Shown here piece by piece: positions 52,673 to 64,000 of a stretch of 64,000 nucleotides of DNA. The number at the start of each line of letters is the position of its first letter. Position 1 is the first letter of the stretch. The notes beneath the pieces are model-generated. The model saw nothing but the letters and a program-made list of their open reading frames with translations, had not been told where the DNA came from and searched no databases. This DNA is from Strix aluco (Eukaryota > Chordata > Aves > Strigiformes > Strigidae), in assembly GCF_031877795.1 (NCBI RefSeq), contig NC_133946.1, forward strand, positions 11,197,144-11,261,143, written 5' to 3'. Made by a program: the position numbers and the translations under genes.

Positions 52673-55600
52673 TGGCGGAGCGGAGCTGCCTGGAGCTGAA
52701 CGTGGCGGCTCGGGGCCCCCCGCGGCGGGTACAGGAGGTGGTTTTTACCCCCACGGGGACGGCTCCGCTTCCCGCCGGTCGCTATGGGGACAGCGCGGGG
52801 GGTTTCTGCTACCAGGAGAGCGGGCAGCTCGCCGCCGTCACCAGGAACCGCTTCGTGAGGTGGTGAGTGCGGGCCCGGGGGCAGGCCCAGCCGCGGAGGG
52901 GGGCTCCCAGGCCCGGTTGGACCCCTCCCCCAACTTGTGTCGGCATCACCGTCCGCTTTTCCCCTCCCTGTTCCCGCCGTCCTCACGCTTTCCCCGGTTT
53001 GTTCCCTCAGGACCACATCGGGAGACACGGTGGAGCTGGTGGAGGAATCTCTAGACGTTAACCTGTTGAACAACGCCGTCCGCCTCCGCATCCAGGGCTG
53101 CCCGTTTCTCCCGGGCGGCGTGCACCTCTGCGAGGTGCAGAGCCACTTGGTCGTCCTGCTGATCACCGGGCAGACGGTGCATCGCCTTCTCCTGCCGCAT
53201 CCCGCCCGCATGTACCGCAGCGTGAGTACCGGGGTGCCCTGCTCCCTGCCTCGGTCCGTCACCTGCCCCCCTCCTGCCCCTCAGGAACCCTCAGTGAAGC
53301 CCCGAAGCGCACTGCAAAATAGCAAAGGCCTTGGTGTGCTTCTCAGCGAGGGCACAAAGTGCTGTTTCCCACCTGTACTGCTTTTGGCCAGGGCAGAGTT
53401 AATTTTGGCTGTGACCACGTTAATTTTGGTGGGGATAGAGTTAATTTTCATCATAGTAACTTGTGTGGTGGCGTATCTTGGATTTGTGATGAAAACAGTG
53501 TTGATAACATGCTAATTAGTTTTTGCTCAGTGTTTGCACAACCTTAAGGTCGCATCTGTTTCTCACTCTGCCCCCCTCGTGTGAATGGATTTGGGGGTGT
53601 GTGGTGGTTTGGGAGGGGGCACAACCGGGCAGTTGACCTGAACTAACCAAAAGGATCTTCCTTGCCTTATAACATCATGCTCAGCAATAAGTGGGAAAAG
53701 AGAGTTTTTGGGGGGTTAGCCATCTTTTGCCTGGGAACTGGCTTGGGAGTTTGTCTATCCAGCCTTTGTGTCCCTTGTTTTCTTCTCTCTTCTTCTGCTT
53801 GTCCTTCACTTATTAAGCAACTATTTTATTTTTTTTTGTTATCTTGACCCCCAAGTTTTCATGCTTTTATTTTTCCTTTCCTCTTCCCCTATCCCACTTG
53901 GGAGGGAGTGATCAAGCAGCCTTGTGCTGGTGACAGCCAACGTGGCTTCACTAAGGGCGAGCTGTGCCTGACAAATCTGATGGCCTTCTACAACGGGGTT
54001 ACAGCACTGGTGGATAATGGAAGAGCAACTGGTGTCGTCTACCTGGATTTGTGCAAAGCTTTTGATGCTGTCCCACACGACATCCTTGTCTCTAAATTGG
54101 AGAGACATGGATTTGACGGATGGACCACTTGGTGGATGAGGAATTGGCTGGTCACAGAGTTGGGGTCAAGGGCTCCATGTCCAAGTGGAGAGCGGTGACG
54201 AGTGACGTTCCTCAGGGGTTGGGGTTGGCACCGCCGCTGTTTAACACCTTTGTTGGGAACATGGACAGTGGGATCGAGGCACCCTCAGCATGTTCCTGCC
54301 AACACCGAGCTGTGTGGTGTGGCCGATGTGCTGAGGGAAGGGATGTGCCATCCCGAGGGACCTGAACAGGCTGGAGAGGGCGGTGGGCAAACCTCATGGA
54401 GTTCAGCAAGGCCAAGGGCAAGGTCCTGCCCATGGTCGGGGCAATCCCCGGCACAAACACAGGCTGGGTGAGGAGTGGCTGGAGAGCAGCCCCGAGGAGA
54501 AGGACTTGGGGGTGTTGGTGGATGGAAAACTACCTGTGAGCCAGCAACGTGCGCCGGCAGCCCAGAAAGCCACCCGTGTGCTGGGCTGCATCCAGAGCAG
54601 TGTGGGCAGCAGGGCGAGGATTTCTCCCCCTCTGCTCAGCTCTCAGGAGACCCCCCTGCAGTGCTGGGTCCAGCTCTGGGGGCACCAACATCAGAAGGAC
54701 ATGGACCTACTTGAGCGGGGCCAGAGGAGGCCACAAAGATGCTCGGGGGGGCTGGAGCAGCTCCCCTGTGAGGACAGGCTGAGAGAGTTGGGGGGGTTCA
54801 GCTGGAGAAGAGAAGGCTCCAGGGAGACCTTAGAGCGGCCTCCCAGGACTTAAAGGGTCTACAGGAAAGGTGGGGAAGGGTCTCTTGATCCGGGGGGGAG
54901 GGATAGGACGAGGGGGTGACGGTTTTAAACTGCCAGAGGGGAGATTTAGATGAGATCTAAGGAAGAAATTCTTCCCTGTGAGGGTGGTGAGGCCCTGGCA
55001 CAGGTTGCCCAGAGAAGCTGTGGCTGCCCCCTCCCTGGAAGGGTTCAAGGCCAGGTTGGATGGGGCTTTGGGCAAGCTGGGCTAGTGGAAGGTGTCCCTG
55101 CCTGTGGCAGGTGGATGGGACTAAATGATCTTTAAGGTCCCTTCCCACCCAAACCAGTCTGTGATTCTGTGATTAACCCCCAACACCGCTCTGACATGGG
55201 GTTTCACACAAACCCTGTTGCCACCATCGTGCCCATCTCTCGCGGGCTGCCTGTAGTAACGCTGGAGGTGAGCTGCTGATGAGTATGAGGCTCGGCTTTT
55301 TCTGAGCCCTTTCCAGTTGGGCTGGATTTTTTTTCCCTGCCGAGCAGACCATATACTGGTTTTGTCTGGGATGGAGTTGGTTTTCTTCGCAGCAGCTCAC
55401 ATGGTGCCATGTGGCGGATCTGTGACCAAAGCGGAGTTGGGGACACACCGCTGCTTGAGCTGTCGCTGAGCAGTGCGTGCACAGCATTGGGGGCTTCTCT
55501 GTTTTTCACTTTGCCCCCAAAACAAGCTGGCTGCGGTGGGCAGGAGGCTGGGAAGGGGCACAGCTGGGACAGGGAGGGTACAGTCCTGTCCTGTGCTGTG

Positions 55601-58600
55601 ACACCATGTTCAGTGACATGGAGGGGAGGGAATTGGGACAGATGATGGTTGCTCAGTGCCTGACTGGGCGTCGGGCTGCTTGGAGGAGGTGGTGAGGGGA
55701 TTGCCTTGGCACCACTCAGTTTGGTTTTATTTTCTTCCTTTTTCCTTTGCTTATTAAATCATCTTTACCTCGACCCACGAGTTTTTGCTGCTCCTGTTCA
55801 CCAGTGGGGCCCACAGCTGGTGATAGTTTCCTGCCAGCTGGGTCGGTCCACCACGACCGATCCGTTCCAGAGCTCTGTGGTGGGGATTTGTCCCCTGGGC
55901 CGGAACCCTCTGGTGTTTCCAGAGGCGCAGAGCTGGAGCCTGTCAGACTCTCCTGAGCGTTATGGAAAACTCTGCACTTTAGTTTCTTAATCTCCAAACT
56001 TCTCTAGTTAAATTTCTTTATAGATGTTATAAACTGCTAAACTCCCAAGATTCTTGAACAGATACAGCAGGTGTGTTCATCAGTGGGGGGTGGTTCTCTG
56101 TGTGGAAGTGAAAACTGCTGGGGAAAAGAGTCGGATAGGGAAAGCAAGCTGGAAATCTCTCACTTTATTTGGAACTGAATGTACTCAGACCGCTTCCAGG
56201 GGAGGCATCAGACTTGCAGCATTTGCCCCAAAGCTGAGGGTGTTTCAGATTGGTGATAACCTGAAATGAGGGTTGGAGGTGGCTCTGCCAGCAGTCCTGG
56301 GGCCCAGCCTTATGACAGTGGGGACAAAGTACCCTTAGGAGGTTGGGACTGAGTGCTTCAGAGGGAGGCCTTGCTGCATGTGCAACTTCCCCTCTGTACG
56401 CAGCAAGGTATAGAATCTTTTTATTTCATATGGAAGATGGATCTTATGCAAAGCTGACATCACGTTTACCCCTTTGCTGTGACCTTGTCTTCTCACGTCT
56501 GCTTCTGGCATGTCTTGTCAGGTCCCTTTCCTCTCTTGGAGAGCTTATCCAGTTCCAGACAGCTTTCCCAGGGGATGACACCGTGCTATTGCAGAGCTGC
56601 TCTTCACAGGGCTCGTTACCAGCCTTTTTCTATGAGCTGTCTCGAAGCAGCTTATGTATTCCAGGACTCCTCTGGGGGTGTTGCAGTATAAGGGAGAGCA
56701 CGAGCATTCTGCTAGAAAATTGTGGGTTTTGAAATCCCTTTCCTATCTGCTCGTAAAGAGCAGCGGTCGTGGGTTAACAGTAAGGGAAAAAGGAGTGGTA
56801 GTGGTGAGAGTTCTTACCAGAAAAATCCTTTTTATCAAGTAGCAGCATTGCAGTTGCTGTTCCACAGGTGTCTGGTTGTTTTTTCCTGTGCCTTGCGTAT
56901 GTGTGCTCAGGATTTGTACTCTCTGCCATTTCCCTCCTCCAGGAGCTGATAACAGAGAGCCAAATGCAGTCCGTGTTTACAGATATCGGCAAAGTCAACT
57001 TCAGAGATCCTGCAAATTACTACGTGATTCCCAGCGTGCCGGGCCTGGCGTCCAATTCAGTCGCCTCGGCAGCATGGCTTAGCAGTGAGGGGGAGGCTCT
57101 CTTTGCTCTGCCCTCTGCTTCGGGGGGGATCTTCGTCCTTAAGCTGCCTCCTCACGACGTGCCTGGTAAGGAGTGGGATCAGGCTGCCTCCTCGCACCCA
57201 CCTCTGCAAAACGCCGTGCAGTGTGGCATCCCTTCTTTGAGGTTGATTTTGTCTTTTTGGCATCTGTGTCGTACAAATTCCCCCACGCAAAAACTCTATT
57301 ACGTCATGCCTGCGAAGCCCCTCACTGGTGGCAGTAAATATTTTGTTAATGAGTACTCAATATATTTCTTAATATTGCTTTTATTTTGAAAGGAACGGTT
57401 TCGGTTGTGGAATTGAAGCAGAGCTCAGTGGTGCAGCGTTTCCTTACCGGTTGGATGCCAACTGCCATCAGGTTAGTGTCTGGTGATGAAGAAGTGGAAC
57501 TAATTTTGTCTTTTTGATTCACTCACCTAGACTTTCTAGCCGAAGTCAAAGAGAGGCGAGTCAGCATCTATAAATACTCTGCTAGAAAAAGTTAACTGGC
57601 TCGCAGTACGGAAGTTGGGACTTGAACGCTGGATTAGTTCATCTTAATGGGGTCCTGCTGATTGTGTGTCTGTGTCTACGAATATTCTATTTAGTAATTG
57701 GCCTCCGAGGATTTGCCCAGGATATGGCTCGCAGCCAGCGTAGATTAAGGATTACAACAGTTGTATGTTCTTGCCCTTGTCCTGAAACATCAGGCTTGTT
57801 CCTGATGGGCAGAGGTTATGTGTGGATGACATGGACGCTCTCTGTGCAAATGGGGCTCAGTGTTGGATTGTAACCGTTACAGTATTGTAGAGTGCGGAAC
57901 CAAATTCTGGGCCCCGTTACTTGGAAATGGGAGCGAATCCCCTGATTTCCTGAATGACTTGGACCATCCGTGGTGTGTTGCTTGGGGCTGGTGGGATCTT
58001 TGCTTTCCTCTGGATCCTTCGCCCATGTTCTGCAAGCTCTAGGCTGGGGAAGCCGGGGATGTGCTTCGGCTCTGCTAGAGCAGGTGATGAACTGGGTGTT
58101 ACTGGTGTGCTGGGCTCCTCTGTGCCTCAGATGCTGACCCACACAGCACTGAAACGCTGCGCTCTCCTCCTGCTCTCACACCCCTGATTTATTTCTTTTT
58201 AAACGCAGTAGATAGAAACCCCATGCCTTGGATCTATGCACTAGCCTTGATTTTTTAAACCGTTGAAATAAACTCTGTATTTTCAGAGGTGACTGTGGCC
58301 CGTCGGACCTGCCTATCAGCCTCTCTGTTCACTGCCTGGATCACGATGCCTTTCTCTTTGCTCTCTGCCAGGACCACAAACTTCGGATGTGGTCCTATAA
58401 GGTGAGCAAAGCCTACGTTTGCGACGGTAACGTCTTCCATCACTGCTCAGGTGACAGTCTGAGGCTTAAGGAACGAAAACTGAGTGATTGGCATAGATCT
58501 GACCTGCCATTAAATTGTCACTGAACCAACTTCTGCATGCTGGGATTCAGGGCAATTTGTGAAAATTGTTGCGACGTGTGTTCGTAGCCACGTTTGGGAA

Positions 58601-61600
58601 GCAGGTGGTGGGTCTTCTCGGCGACAAAGCCTCATGCATAGGGTAAGAGTCAATATTTGGTGATTTACAAATGTACTGGAGCGTTCAGGACGGCAGGCAG
58701 GAGCGCTCCAAGGGCCGAGGAGGCACACCAAATGGATTTTCTACTGCTTTAATGGTAATAAGAGCGTCTTTGTAACGTGGCTGCTTGTCAACAAGAAGTT
58801 AATAAAAGCCTCTGCTTGCTGCGTGCCACTTGCTCCAAATATCAGTGCCAAAGCTAATCAACCAGCACAACTGCTTTCACGGCTCATCTGCCCTGGAATG
58901 TGTTCTGGGAGGGAGGGGAAGCTTTATCATCCATGCCTGGGCTCCAAAAGCCCGTGTGCTCAGTGGGAGAGGGCACAGGTGAGACGGAGAAAACTGAACA
59001 GCGTTAATCAGTGGTTTGGGTGTGCGGATGGATGCTTTTCTTGCATCCTTTAAGGGAAGATCTGGGCAGGCTTTGTCCAGAAGGGAAAGGATGAGGGAGA
59101 AGAGCAGTTTCTCAGTCCCGAGTCTTTCCTATGCTGCTTTCCTGATACCTTTGTTTTGCGTAGGATCAAATGTGCCTGATGGTTGCAGACCTGCTGGAGT
59201 TCATGCCGGTCAGCAGGGACCTGCGGCTCGCGGCTGGGACCGGGCACCGACTGCGACTGGCCTTCTCCCAGTCCCTGGGGCTTTACCTCGGCGTGTACAT
59301 GCACGCGCCCAAGCGAGGGCAGGTATGGAGGGACGGGGCTTGCTGTGAATGCCTTTTTCTTAGGCTGCATGGAAAATATATCATTCCTCCTTGGATTTGG
59401 GTCTGTAAGGCAAAAAACAGGGACATGTTTCACGTCTGACCCTCTGGAGAGAGCAGTGCTTTCTGAATAAACATTTTTGCTCTCAAAACACTGCAGGATA
59501 CACATGCCCTGGGAGTAGAATTCCCTGTGTGACTAAGCTGATCTGTGAGTGCTAGTTCACGTGTTCACCTCCTGTTCTGGTAGGATCCTGGAAGCACATA
59601 TGTGCCGTGGGAAAAGGAAAGGTCTGAAAGGAGCTAAAAGCTTGGAAATACTGATAGTGTGTTTATGTTGGGCTCCTGGGAGCATGCGACGCATCGCTGT
59701 GCATTGCCAGACGTTGACTTCCGTAGAACTTCTGCTTCTTGCAGTGAATAATAAATTTAGCAGGATGGGAATGACAGCAAAGAGTGGTCTCATCTGTTGG
59801 ACAGCTTACCCTGCCCGTTCTCCAGGGAATCCACATGCGGAGTAGAAGTATTGTGACTTCTGCTGTCCCGCTAGTGCTCTGCTCGCTGTGGTGAGAACAC
59901 GCAGAGCTTGGTTTGCGACAAGCGGCCTGAGGATTCAGGGCTTTTCCTCCTTGGTCTTCTTACTTGCTCACGTCATGTTGTCACTAGCAATGCCCAGCAG
60001 TGGTGGCGTTACCTTTTTTTTTTTTTTTTTTAGTTTAGCCTTTCAAAAGACGGCTAAAAGTCCTTCAGGTTCTGGCAGGGATGAGCGTCCTTGCTGAGAA
60101 GGCTGAAGCCAGCCCCGTCAGTATGTGGCACAGGGGGGTCAGCTCGGCCCTCATGCTCCCAGCCCTTGGGGCTCTGGTGGCTGTAGCGTCAGGCAAGGAG
60201 AGGGACTAGAGAAAGGAGCTTCCCCATGACACTCTGGTTATTGGTTTAGTCATCCTTTAGCAAACGATTTACGAGGTGTGTTTGTAGTTCTGTGTCTTCC
60301 AGCTGGTGAGCACCGAGAGTAACCGCTACAGCCTTGACCACATATCCTCCCTGTTCTCCTCACAGGTGAGTGCTGGGGCTCGGCTACCCCAGAAGGTGCC
60401 AAGACAAAGAGTTTCTTCCCAAAACCTGCTTAAATGATACGAGGGAACGTTTTGCTGTCATTAAGTACACACGTCTCTCTGCTGTACTTGAGTTTATGAT
60501 AAGAAAGTAAATTTGCGCGCTCTCTCCTAGGAGACTCTTGTTGACTTTGCCTTAACTTCGGCTGAGATCTGGGCTCTGTGGCACAACGAAGAGAACCAAA
60601 CTGTTGTGAAATACATCAACTTTGAGCAGTGAGTTTCTGTGCCAAATCTAGTGTCGAGAGCCTTGCGGGGGTAACTGCAGGAGCAGCTCCACGCGCTGCT
60701 CCTTAAAAGCCCCGATCCAGCTCCTCGACTCCTCTCCTGTCCTGCTTTGCTGCCTGAAGTGTGTGGAGATGCAGCAGTACCTAGTTCTTCCATGTCATGT
60801 GCACAGCTGTTTCTTCTTGCGGTGCATATTACATGGATTTTTTTTTTTTTTTTTTTTTGGTTTTGCTTTATAATCAAGCTACAGCTCAGCTACAGGAATG
60901 TGAAAAATGTGAGAAGCCGAGCAGCAGACTTGCTGGAAGTGGAGTCTGCTGTGAGCATGTCAGAGGGAGGGCTGTACTTCACAGACAGCTCCTTCAAAAC
61001 ATAACCCTCTGGTCTCTTCCAAGAAAGATCATGTTTTGAGGAGACCAGTGATGTGAAAGAATCATCCCCATCTCTGTAAAGCTGAGAGGGCAGGCTTAGT
61101 GCATAGCCAGACCAGGGAGTTAAAGAGTGGGTGAAAAAATGCTGTGAGTATGCAAGTTTAGGTAGAAGAATCTACTGGTCTGTCTAAGAGTTGCTTGGTG
61201 AGCATGTGTGATGGGGGGAATGTTGATATAAATGAAGGAATCCAACCTATTCTGTTAGCTTAGGGCTGGGGATGCTGCCATTAAGCTCTCCTGGCTAAAT
61301 ATGTCACTTGTCACTAGTCAAAGCTCCCGTTCCCAGACCCAAAGGTTGCTGTAAAGTCTGTGGTCGCTGTTGAAAGCGACAGGTTTGGTTCAGGTGGCCG
61401 CTCCCGGGCGCGCTGCGTGGGAGCGCTGCAATGCAAAGCTCATTCTGGTTTGGGTTTTCTTCCAGAAATGTCGCGGGCCAGTGGAACCAGGTCTTTGTGC
61501 AGCCCCTGCCTGAAGAGGAAGTGACAGTTCGACACGATCAGGACCCCAGGGTGAGTGACTATAAAATAGCAATGAGAAGTAATGAAGCTTCTCTGCCCAG

Positions 61601-63966
61601 GAGAACATTAGGACAGTTCAAGTGTACAAATTATATTGATACAATCTTAAAATTACTCTAAATTAAAGGGGACAATCCGTAGCCTCTATTTAAGTTACAT
61701 TAAAGTACTAAGCATGGTTATGAAACCAGAAGTTGAGGGCTGAGGAGAATTTCAGGTCAGTCAAGAGAGAGCCTTGAGACAAGACATTGTGAGTAAACAA
61801 GGTCTGGAGTGTGCGGGAAACAGTGTTCGATCACAGGAATTGCTGAGGGCTTGGCAGAGGTTGGAGCAGGGTGTGGGCGTGAACTGCAGCAGGAAAGAAA
61901 TACAGATCCAGGGGATGAGTCTGGGAATGGGAGGAAAGACCAGAAACAGTATCTTAAATGCTGTCTTCCTGACGTGTGTTTTCCTTAAATTGTGATCTTT
62001 TTCTCCTTGCAGGAAACCTACCTGGAGTATCTCTTCACGCCTGGCCGGTTCACAAATGCAGCTATCCAGAAAGCTTTACAGGTTAGTAGAGGGCCTTTGG
62101 TGCACTCTCTGTTCAGCTTCTCCTTCTTGGCTGTCTTGATGTGAGGCAACAGGATTCCTTGGAGCTCTTGGCAGGCATCAGTTTGCATTTGACAGTTTGT
62201 AGACCTGTCAGTAGTCACTGAAGCAAGTTAGCGGCTGTTGTGCCATACTTCAGCTGGTGTGTACTGACGGCGGGAGGCAGAACGTTGTTTCCAGAAGACA
62301 GAAGACTTTTTTCTTTTTTTTTTCCCCTTAGATAGCACAGCAGGTCGCTGAGCTTGCGTTTCATTGCCTGCTGCTTTAGCCAGGTGAACGGAGACTCAGC
62401 CTGCTGGAGTGCTGTTTCTCGGAATACATCCGCTCAGTTCTGGCTCCTCCAGGACTGTTAAGGGCAGAGCAAGGCAACACATGGTGCCTTTTCAGGAAAA
62501 ATGGAAAAGCCAAACTTCCGCTACTCTGACCGTTTTGATTCTTTGTGCTGTGACCTTACGGAGGCCTGTAACAAGGTACAGGAGAGAGCCACTGCGAAAG
62601 TACGCAGCACTTCTCACACCCCAGTGCGCTGCCTGCCAGGAGGCTTCCTCCATTCCACAGGAAGAGGGAAGCTGGCTGTACATCCGTGGACCCCACATTT
62701 AGCAGCCAGACATGTTTTTTAATACTTTTGTCCTGCAAAGCACTGGATGGTGCTGTCATGCTTGCTTCATGTCACTTGGTGCTGCTTGAACCTCAAGGAG
62801 ACAATGCTCTTCCTTAAAAGTAAAAGTTTCCTCTGCTGCTTTTCAGATCTTTTCTCAAGGAACTGAGACACACATGGATCTGACATGGGACGAGTTAAAA
62901 AAAGAGGTTACCTTAGCCGTGGAAAATGAGGTGAGATTTTTTTTTTTTTCTCCCTCCATGTTTTGTTCTTACATTCACTGTATGTACTGTGGTGGTTCAG
63001 TGAAATTAAGTGACATACAAAGTGACCCCAGGCCTTGTTCTGTCCTTTGTGTCTCCAAAGGAGTTCTGTGACTTTTTAAAAAAGTACAGCTTTTCATCTT
63101 TCCTGCTTGGCTTTTCCATTCCCTTTTCTTTTTTGGAGTCCTTTCTTCTTTCTTGCTGTTCTGCTGTCTCTGCTCCCTGGGTGTGCTTTGCTGGGCGCAC
63201 ACTGTGTGCTGCCCGTTCTCAGGTAGGGAGCTGTTGCTCATGATTTTGGACACCTGAAGATAATCTGCTTAGGGGGACCTATCTGAAAGATCAACTGGCT
63301 GTCCTTTTGGGTCTGAATTTCCCCCATTTTATGCTACTTCTCTGTATTTTACTCTTGACATGCCTGATTCTCTAGGCCAGCACTCCTTCCACCTCCGGCT
63401 CATCCTTGAGGCTGCTCAGACTGTTGCTGAAAAGTTACAAAAAAGGCTGTTTTGTATCCTCTACAGCTATTGTTGTGCATGATTTTTTTAAAGAGATCTG
63501 CAGTGCTGCCCTTTTTCTTGATAACAGCAGTGCTTTGTAATTTAAGGTTGTATAGAAATGGTTCTTGTGGGCTTTGTTCCCCTTGCTGTTAGCTGTGTGA
63601 TTTGCTGCTGTAGGAAAAAACTTACATTTTGACAGTAAGGTAGTGGGGAAGAGAACTGTAACTGGTGTTTATAAACCTGAACCATGTAAAGGTGTGACTC
63701 TGGTCATGAGAGACAAGCCAGCAGTCTGAACGCTACAATTTTTCTCACTGGTTTACCACCTGTATTCATCTGAAGTCTTGTTTTGGTCCCACTAGTTCCA
63801 GGGCAGTGTGACTGAATACGAGTGCTCGTTGGAGGAGTTTTGGCAGCTGCAGGTGGAGTTCTGGTCCAAGCTCTACGCCTGCTGCCTTCAGTACCAAGAA
63901 GCACTCTCACGGCCCCTGGCCCTGCACTTGAACCCCTACACCAACATGGTGTGCCTGCTGAAGAAG
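52660..63966 (+). CDS. NUP160: NUP160, nucleoporin of the Y (NUP107-160) complex, 5' part
   Basis: Structural scaffold of the nuclear pore's outer ring. Twelve exons in the window: 52660-52862, 53011-53221, 56943-57165, 57393-57471, 58287-58401, 59164-59322, 60288-60365, 60531-60628, 61466-61550, 62013-62081, 62847-62930, 63796-63966. Phases agree and give the first 525 of about 1430 residues, the N-terminal beta-propeller part. Family stretches are [119 protein letters not shown] and [17 protein letters not shown]. The last visible donor is at 63967; the rest lies beyond the window. Introns are longer and less GC-rich than those of the preceding genes. Intron 2 carries two LTR remnants and a CR1. 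Confidence 0.96.
53388..53900 (+). mobile_element. Solo-LTR remnant, avian ERVL-like family
   Basis: The sequence resembles the common avian LTR type: repeated AGTTAATTTT near the 5' side, GAGGGGGCACAACCGGGCAG, ACATCATGCTCAGCAATAAG in the middle, and TTATTAAGCAACTATTTTAT with TTGACCCCCAAGTTTT at the 3' side. No internal retroviral genes lie beside it, so it is a fossil solo LTR, clearly diverged and old. The family name is from memory; boundaries are approximate. Confidence 0.55.
53903..55175 (+). mobile_element. CR1 LINE, 5'-truncated, about 1.27 kb, with reverse-transcriptase part
   Basis: The 5' part encodes the end of the CR1 reverse transcriptase ([50 protein letters not shown]). Next come the C-terminal ORF2 motifs in shifted frames ([33 protein letters not shown]) and a 3' UTR ending CTGTGATTCTGTGATT. 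Multiple frame breaks show it is dead. Its 3' UTR differs from the two other CR1 copies, so it is a different and more diverged subfamily. Sense to NUP160, in intron 2. Confidence 0.92.
55362..55805 (+). mobile_element. Second LTR remnant of the same broad avian ERVL-like type
   Basis: It shares the layout of the 53388-53900 element: GTCTGGGATGGAGTTGGTTT start region, GGGGCACAGCTGGGACAG, CACCATGTTCAGTGACAT and GCTTATTAAATCATCTTTAC with CTCGACCCACGAGTTTTT. No internal genes adjoin it. It is an old fossil solo LTR; limits are approximate. Confidence 0.5.
57472..58286 (+). other. NUP160 intron 4, nothing recognised
   Basis: Unique-looking sequence with ordinary base composition and no family-like exon, RNA gene or repeat that I can identify. 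The same holds for the other NUP160 introns over 300 bp (58402-59163, 59323-60287, 60629-61465, 61551-62012, 62082-62846, 62931-63795). Confidence 0.5.
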
Positions 63967-64000
63967 GTGAGGCTGAGCAGCGCGGGCTCTTTGGCCGCTG

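Noticed and set aside
51659-53262. Open frames of 300-384 codons on the minus strand with Gly/Glu/Arg repeats upstream of and into NUP160
   Set aside because: The 39-bp unit equals 13 codons, so stops are missing by arithmetic; part of the frame runs through NUP160 exons 1-2 on the wrong strand.
53908-54198. Reverse-transcriptase-like host gene
   Set aside because: Matches the CR1 ORF2 C-terminal part and belongs to a truncated LINE copy.

Overview
This is nuclear DNA from a vertebrate, almost certainly a bird. The evidence is three 5'-truncated CR1 LINE copies with the avian ATTCTGTG-type 3' end, ERVL-like LTR remnants of a type common in birds, very short introns, high GC, and intron-split genes whose proteins closely match vertebrate families. 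All gene calls below come from exon-by-exon reading: GT/AG boundaries, phase continuity, and similarity to protein families recalled from memory. No database was searched.

Layout, left to right: UNC93B1 (+, 3' half only, 1-1814); MAX (+, 2789-5609); FNTB (-, 6870-11346); RAB15 (+, 12793-15918); GPX2 (+, 17117-17771, a selenoprotein with in-frame TGA and a visible SECIS); CHURC1 (-, 18833-20323); SPTB (+, coding 25344-40333, with an erythroid-type short end at 37172 and a PH-domain long end at 40333); PLEKHG3 (-, 41608-47335, probable non-coding first exon near 50600); NUP160 (+, first 12 exons, 52660-63966, running off the right edge).

The MAX-FNTB-RAB15-GPX2-CHURC1-SPTB-PLEKHG3 block keeps the order and relative strands of the human chromosome 14q23 block. 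Both flanking genes (UNC93B1, NUP160) are on chromosome 11 in human, so the window carries two synteny joints. The genes do not form one pathway. They cover Toll-like receptor trafficking, MYC-network transcription, protein farnesylation, endosomal recycling, peroxide reduction, a small zinc-binding regulator, the red-cell membrane skeleton, Rho GEF signalling and the nuclear pore.

The first 52.6 kb are GC-rich and gene-dense, and nearly every intron or spacer over 300 bp carries a degenerate GC-rich minisatellite. From about 53 kb (NUP160 introns) the sequence becomes more balanced in composition, introns lengthen, and interspersed elements (LTR, CR1, LTR) appear. Very long open frames in the repeats arise because repeat units are multiples of three or lack stops. 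I do not regard them as genes.
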